The position numbers and the translations under genes were made by a program. From NCBI RefSeq assembly GCF_001637205.1, contig NZ_LVJH01000030.1, forward strand, positions 1 through 45,929: a stretch of 45,929 nucleotides of DNA. Reading direction: 5' to 3'. This document shows, in pieces, positions 42,092 through 45,929 of this stretch (its first letter is position 1; the number at the start of each line of letters is the position of its first letter). The stretch is from Paenibacillus glacialis. GTDB taxonomy: Bacteria > Bacillota > Bacilli > Paenibacillales > Paenibacillaceae. A model generated the notes under the pieces. It was not told where the DNA came from. It saw only the letters and a list, made by a program, of their open reading frames with translations, and searched no databases.

Positions 42092-42193
42092 AAATATAAG
42101 AAAGTATAAGTTTCACTTGAACTCTATTCCTTATATTTTCGCTGAAACGGGTGCCGTCCTTGGAAAAGGACGGTATAGCCGGTTCTACTTGTA
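42092..42193 (+). repeat. Repeat family A, copy 3 (102 nt)
   Basis: Hairpin 1 AAATATAAG/CTTATATTT with inner AAGT/ACTT; hairpin 2 with perfect inner CCGTCCTT/AAGGACGG around GGAA and an outer ACGG/CCGG-type pair. Ends AGCCGGTTCTACTTGTA. It begins one base after the perR terminator T run and ends 37 bp before the GH18 start codon. Confidence 0.8.
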
Positions 42194-42230
42194 TAATATT
42201 TCACATTCATTGATTTACGGAGGTTATATT

Positions 42231-43949
42231 GTGAGAATAAGAAGTAACCCAAGACGAAACAAGAGAAAAAGGCGACTCGGTCCACTTCTTCTAGTGATAT
42301 GTTTATTTTTGATAGGTGGTTATTATTTATATACTCAGTCGCTTCCCAATTCAGAGCATGTTGAACCTGATTGGAAAGGAAAGAGTAGTCCTATTTTTGT
42401 GCGTGGTGAGCTGCTTGAATACTCCGCTTTGGGTACGGGGGAAGATTTAAAGCTTCCATTGCCTGTATTACAAGATGTGATTGATCCACATATTCGATAT
42501 GAATCGCAGACGAAATCTATTATTCTCACAACTTCTGAGAAGTTAGTGCATTTAACTCCGGATGAGAAAGAAGCCAAGATTAACAATGAAACAACGCAGC
42601 TCCGTTTTGCTCCTGAGGAGTCAGAAGGTATTATGTACTTGCCTATTCGTGTGCTAAAGGAAGTATACGGGTTAGCTGTGTATGAAGATGTCGATTCAGG
42701 TGCAGTTCTACTTATGAAAGCTGGAGAGAGTATTCCCATGGGAACGGCGAAAGCGAGTGAGTCGGATGCTACCGTGGCTATGCGTAAGGAGAATTCAATA
42801 CATGCGCCTATTATATTTGACGTACCTGTTGGTACTGAGCTAAGAGTATGGAGTACGAAAGAAGATTGGTATTATGTGCAATTGGATAATGGCTTTACAG
42901 GATATATGGAGAAGAACACAGTAGTTATGGGGGAAAGTAGAACCGTAGCAACTCCTCCTCAAGTTCTTACACGTGCCGAGCGAAGTTGGAAAGGGAAACC
43001 TGTTAATCTGGTTTGGGAAGCTGTGTATCAGAAGAAACCCAATCCAGCTAAGATTGGCGAACTTCCAGGTGTAAACGTCGTAAGTCCAACCTGGTTCAGT
43101 ATCATTGATGGTGAAGGGAATGTGCGAAGCCAAGCAGACTTAGATTATGTGAAATGGGCGCATAAGAAGAAAATGGAAGTGTGGGGTTTACTCAGTAACA
43201 GTTTTGAACCTGACATTACCTCTAAAGCGATGGGTAGCTTTGTTAGTAGGATGAACGTGATCAATCAAATGTTACAGTATGCAGATTTATACGAGTTAGA
43301 TGGTATTAATCTGGATTTCGAGAATGTATATACGAAAGACGGCAGCAACATCACTCAATTCGTACGGGAATTAAAACCTCTTGCGGAAGCTAAAGGACTT
43401 ATCATATCCATAGACGTAACACCTAAGTCGAGAAGTGAGATGTGGTCACTTTTTCTAGATAGACAAGCCCTTGCAGAAGCTGCTGACTATCTTATTGTGA
43501 TGGCTTACGATGAGCATTGGGCATCAAGCCCTAAAGCAGGATCAGTTTCTTCTCTCCCTTGGGTGGAAGCGGCATTGCAGCGTATTATCAAAGAGGATAA
43601 AGTTTCTCCAGAAAAGCTTATTATGGGAATTCCTATGTACACCAGGATATGGAGTGAAGAGGTTAAGGATGGAGAAACCAAGATTAGCTCTAAAGCTGTG
43701 GGAATGGATTCTGTAGCTGACATTATTCGTACAAAGAAGTTAAAACCAACTTATTTAGAGGGACCTAAACAAAATTACGTTGAATATATGGAAGATACTG
43801 TACTTAAGAAAATATGGATTGAAGACGAGGTATCTTTAAAATCAAGGGTTGAGTTAGCGAAATCATTACAACTCGGGGGTATTGCTTCTTGGACCCGTAA
43901 TTTAGCGAATGAGACAGCGTGGAAAGTCCTCAAATCAATTCATCCTTAA
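42231..43949 (+). CDS. Membrane-anchored GH18-family protein with SH3-like domain
   Basis: 572 aa from GTG 42231 behind ACGGAGG; an apparent longer frame starts inside perR and runs through the terminator and repeat, so it is rejected. N-terminus RNKRKRRLG then one membrane segment (about 17-36). A domain of about 130 residues recalls copper-amine-oxidase-N/stalk repeats (LPLPVLQDVIDPHIRYESQ). An SH3b-like domain at about 180-235 (GTELRVWSTKEDWYYVQLDN) may bind cell wall. The GH18 barrel begins near 260; catalytic motif DGINLDFEN gives Asp357, Asp362 and Glu364. This resembles wall-acting or spore-type GH18 proteins such as YvbX/YaaH relatives. Chitin or peptidoglycan glycan strands are possible substrates. 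Confidence 0.85.
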   Translation: MRIRSNPRRNKRKRRLGPLLLVICLFLIGGYYLYTQSLPNSEHVEPDWKGKSSPIFVRGELLEYSALGTGEDLKLPLPVLQDVIDPHIRYESQTKSIILTTSEKLVHLTPDEKEAKINNETTQLRFAPEESEGIMYLPIRVLKEVYGLAVYEDVDSGAVLLMKAGESIPMGTAKASESDATVAMRKENSIHAPIIFDVPVGTELRVWSTKEDWYYVQLDNGFTGYMEKNTVVMGESRTVATPPQVLTRAERSWKGKPVNLVWEAVYQKKPNPAKIGELPGVNVVSPTWFSIIDGEGNVRSQADLDYVKWAHKKKMEVWGLLSNSFEPDITSKAMGSFVSRMNVINQMLQYADLYELDGINLDFENVYTKDGSNITQFVRELKPLAEAKGLIISIDVTPKSRSEMWSLFLDRQALAEAADYLIVMAYDEHWASSPKAGSVSSLPWVEAALQRIIKEDKVSPEKLIMGIPMYTRIWSEEVKDGETKISSKAVGMDSVADIIRTKKLKPTYLEGPKQNYVEYMEDTVLKKIWIEDEVSLKSRVELAKSLQLGGIASWTRNLANETAWKVLKSIHP

Positions 43950-44004
43950 ATTATTGTACTTGAATGTGAGTTTAATGAAATCATAATATGTATAACATTT
44001 TAAT

Positions 44005-44041
44005 AAAAACGGCATCCTTATGATAAGGATGCCGTTTTTAT
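44005..44041. terminator. Bidirectional terminator between GH18 and ygzB
   Basis: AAAAACGGCATCCTT pairs perfectly with AAGGATGCCGTTTTT; suited to both convergent genes. Confidence 0.93.
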
Positions 44042-44061
44042 TAAAATAGAAAAATTGCATG

Positions 44062-44439
44062 CTACCCTTGAGAGGATTGTTGACTAAGTTCTTCCTCCAA
44101 CGCTTCAGCGGTGATGGTTGCTATTCCTGAGTCCGTCGTTAGTATCGTTTTGCAGAACATACAACGATCTGTTCGACCTAACATTTTCGTCAATTTGCCA
44201 CATTGGGGACATTGAATTTGAACTGCGCTTGTAGATAACATACCAGCCCAGAAGTAAATACCTAGGCTACCAACCATGGCAATTAGACCGATAACCAGAC
44301 CTATAGCTGCAAGGATTTTACCAGAATGACCCCAGAACACGATGCCTGCTGTTCCTAACACCATAAGTCCCATGCCAATCATGGTTAGTAATAGTCCCCA
44401 TGTACGAAATGCATTGATTTTTGCAGACTTAAACATCAT
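44062..44439 (-). CDS. ygzB: YgzB family (UPF0295) membrane protein
   Basis: 125 aa. Two membrane segments (about 13-34 and 42-65), the second ending in SLGIYFWAGMLSTSAVQIQC. A cytoplasmic zinc-ribbon follows: CPQC (78-81) and CMFC (94-97), with LGRTDRCMFCKTILTTD matching B. subtilis YgzB. Function is unknown. ygzB lies next to perR and ygxA in B. subtilis, and here it is also the neighbour of ygxA, on the opposite strand. The ribosome site of the minus-strand ATG is weak (AGGGTGAAC). Confidence 0.88.
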   Translation of the reverse strand: MMFKSAKINAFRTWGLLLTMIGMGLMVLGTAGIVFWGHSGKILAAIGLVIGLIAMVGSLGIYFWAGMLSTSAVQIQCPQCGKLTKMLGRTDRCMFCKTILTTDSGIATITAEALEEELSQQSSQG

Positions 44440-44563
44440 GGTATGTTCACCCTATCATTTAGAATAATATAATTCATTTTCGAAGAAGGAACTCGTATGT
44501 ACATGTTGAAATATAGTATAACTGAAATGGCGTATTTACGCCAAGAAATGTATGGAGGGCATC

Positions 44564-45436
44564 GTGAAATTATCAAACCTATATTCGCAGTATAAAGAAG
44601 TATTTGATGAAGATACCCTAGGAGCTATTGTATGCCAACAACATGATCAGAACAAACAGGGGGCTCTTTTTCATGAATACGATATTCTATTGTTAGTGGT
44701 GCAAGTGTCTGAACAGAGAAAGGTTAACCATCTTATGTTTGGCGGAAAAGTCTGCCAAGTACTTCATGTAAGTCTTAGATTACTTAGACGCCGGCTCATA
44801 GCGGGTGAGAAGTGTGATTTAGTGAAATGCTTGTTAGAGGGTGATATTATTTTTGATACGGATGGCGTTCTGGCGAATCTCTCTTTGGAATTTGAAGAAT
44901 TTAAGCAACCGCTTCGGGATCAAGTCATGTTCTTGGAATTTTCACGCTTTCTCTGGTTGTATCTAGAAAGTAAACGTTATATGAGTGAAGGTTATATTAT
45001 GGATGCTTATCATAGTGTCATACAATCCCTTCATCACTGGGCACGAATTGAATTAATTGAACGAGGGATACGTCCACAGAATAATGTATGGGAACAAGTT
45101 CGTGGATTAAATACAGCTGTCCATAAACTATATGAAGAATTAACGGTAAGTAAGGAAACGTTGAAACAACGGGTTGAATTGGTACTTTTGGGATGTGAGT
45201 TTTCTGTATTATCCAAGATGGCCGAATGTTCAGGTCTACTGATTAACGTGATAGGCAGTCGTTCCAAGCCGTGGAGCATTAGAGAATTAATTCAACATCC
45301 GGAGTTGAAAATAGTCAACGAAGAACTTCCGCTTGTACTTCGTAAGTTAGTATATCGTTCGATTATTAAAGAAGTGAAGATGGAGAGCGACCTAAATCCA
45401 CACGGTAAACATAATATTCTATATAGTACGATTTGA
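44564..45436 (+). CDS. ygxA: YgxA-like nucleotidyltransferase-fold protein
   Basis: 290 aa from GTG 44564, spaced correctly behind GGAGGG; an ATG at 44552 overlaps that ribosome site. The N-terminal 110 residues look like a nucleotidyltransferase-like fold (LFHEYDILLLVVQVSE, with DILLLV in place of the canonical D-x-D strand) and the rest is helical (FSRFLWLYLESKRYMSEG, AYHSVIQSLHHWARIELIER). B. subtilis YgxA has the same size and stands directly before rRNA operon rrnD, as this gene stands before an rRNA-type promoter. Activity unproven. Confidence 0.82.
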   Translation: MKLSNLYSQYKEVFDEDTLGAIVCQQHDQNKQGALFHEYDILLLVVQVSEQRKVNHLMFGGKVCQVLHVSLRLLRRRLIAGEKCDLVKCLLEGDIIFDTDGVLANLSLEFEEFKQPLRDQVMFLEFSRFLWLYLESKRYMSEGYIMDAYHSVIQSLHHWARIELIERGIRPQNNVWEQVRGLNTAVHKLYEELTVSKETLKQRVELVLLGCEFSVLSKMAECSGLLINVIGSRSKPWSIRELIQHPELKIVNEELPLVLRKLVYRSIIKEVKMESDLNPHGKHNILYSTI

Positions 45437-45465
45437 GCTAGGTAGGAAGAGGGGAGGAGAGTCTA

Positions 45466-45696
45466 ATGACTTTCCTTTCCTTTTCTTTTTATGGTGGGGA
45501 TATTCATGAAATGGAGACTTACATAATACGTGACTTATTAATTCAAAATGGATGCAAGTCAAAAGAGATATGGTTCTTATTACGTCATGACATAGGTAGA
45601 ATCGCTATTAGGTATCTTCGTAACTCATCTTATGTGTGTGAGGAAAAGTTCTTCAATATGTTATTAGCAGAAATAATTGTGAGGCTAAACAATTAG
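45466..45696 (+). CDS. Small protein of unknown function
   Basis: 76 aa. Mixed aromatic and charged sequence (SFYGGDIHEMETYIIRDLLI, WFLLRHDIGRIAIRYLRN), mostly helical, no membrane segment or metal motif. The ribosome site GAGGGGAGGAGAG before ATG is very strong and it follows ygxA by 29 nt, so they are likely co-transcribed. I do not recognise it. It ends 35 nt before the first rRNA-type promoter. Confidence 0.6.
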   Translation: MTFLSFSFYGGDIHEMETYIIRDLLIQNGCKSKEIWFLLRHDIGRIAIRYLRNSSYVCEEKFFNMLLAEIIVRLNN

Positions 45697-45731
45697 GGAT
45701 TGTGTGATCAAAAAAATATCTTAAAATAAAT

Positions 45732-45761
45732 TTGACTCAGCTATAGTTTTCGTGATAAATT
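45732..45761 (+). promoter_or_regulatory. rRNA operon promoter P1 (candidate)
   Basis: TTGACT (45732-45737), 18-bp spacer and TAAATT (45756-45761), in AT-rich DNA about 108 bp upstream of a stronger promoter. Tandem promoters are normal for rRNA operons. Confidence 0.45.
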
Positions 45762-45780
45762 ATATCTCGCCCCATTAAAC

Positions 45781-45814
45781 GTGAGCTGATAAATGATAAG
45801 TCATTTATCGTCAC
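45781..45814. promoter_or_regulatory. Inverted repeat between the two rRNA promoters
   Basis: GATAAATGA (45788-45796) and TCATTTATC (45801-45809) are perfect complements around TAAG, with GTGA/TCAC extending the stem. It is 26 bp before the P2 -35 box. Confidence 0.5.
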
Positions 45815-45839
45815 TGAAAAAGAAGTTGAAAAAAACTTC

Positions 45840-45869
45840 TTGACGAAATGGTGGTCAACATGATATGAT
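45840..45869 (+). promoter_or_regulatory. rRNA operon promoter P2 and 16S leader
   Basis: TTGACG (45840-45845), 18-bp spacer and TATGAT (45864-45869), with an A-rich UP-like stretch before it (GAAAAAGAAGTTGAAAAAAA). The sequence to the window end, with GGTCTTTGAAAA at 45918-45929, fits the boxA-bearing leader that comes just before 16S in Bacillus and Paenibacillus. The 16S gene itself is outside the window. Confidence 0.75.
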
Positions 45870-45929
45870 ATAGAAGTTGTCGCCGAGAACGACTGGTGCT
45901 AACAAAACGAAAACATTGGTCTTTGAAAA

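Noticed and set aside
42006..42230. N-terminal extension of the GH18 frame into perR
   Set aside because: It overlaps the perR end, runs through the terminator and repeat A, and has no ribosome site; GTG 42231 has a strong one.
1..45929. CRISPR array, prophage, transposase, tRNA genes, toxin-antitoxin pairs
   Set aside because: Looked for regular direct repeats, integrase or transposase motifs, cloverleaf structures and typical small gene pairs; none found. Only miniature repeats are present.

Overview
This looks like a low-to-mid-GC Firmicutes chromosome, most likely Paenibacillus or a close relative. That is an inference from gene content and order: gatCAB, a sigY-yxlCDEFG-like operon, perR-ygzB-ygxA in front of an rRNA promoter, LplB/LplC-type permeases with a YesN/YesM pair, and the spacing of strong Shine-Dalgarno sites. 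No 16S sequence is inside the window; it stops in what appears to be a 16S leader.

Layout. 57-1982: an alpha/beta hydrolase divergent from an IclR regulator. 2101-4001: a LysP-type lysine permease on the minus strand behind a lysine riboswitch and terminator. 4034-5170: a CvfC/YpgR-type HEAT-repeat protein. 5360-9661: a cyclic-di-GMP-I riboswitch leader, then a secreted gamma-glutamyltransferase-family protein and a chemoreceptor. 9857-11482: the ABC-F protein YkpA. 11685-18910: two sugar-type ABC permeases, a binding lipoprotein, and their response regulator and histidine kinase. 19023-24764: small stress/envelope-type genes (CDF metal exporter, DUF948/YtxG, YtxH, DUF1128/YfkK), an alpha/beta hydrolase and a DUF6483-like protein. 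24824-28744: a methyltransferase, an O-antigen-ligase-like membrane protein carrying a very GC-rich internal block, and an unknown small protein. 28916-30723: DedA, a thioredoxin-fold protein and a metallo-beta-lactamase-fold hydrolase. 30901-33948: an ECF sigma factor operon matching sigY-yxlCDEFG, with a matching ECF promoter. 34492-37932: gatCAB. 38108-43949: GNAT, MgtC, a TM2-like/DUF4097 pair, PerR and a GH18 protein. 44062-45696: YgzB, YgxA and a small unknown. 45732-45929: tandem rRNA promoters and leader.

The most unusual material is non-coding. Family A is an intergenic element of about 90-103 nt made of two hairpins, with three full copies (37974, 39390, 42092) and partial copies at 21 and 26199; the full copies sit directly or almost directly after transcription terminators. 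Family B is a 91-92 bp element with 18-bp terminal inverted repeats, present twice in opposite orientations; one copy overlaps the methyltransferase stop codon and the other splits gatA from gatB. Also notable are the long c-di-GMP leader with a three-way-junction-like structure and a tiny ORF behind a strong ribosome site, a lysine riboswitch with an upstream strand that can compete for P1, and a block of about 69% GC inside the ligase-like gene. Most protein-coding content is recognisable and conserved; I do not see a clear new defence or biosynthetic system.
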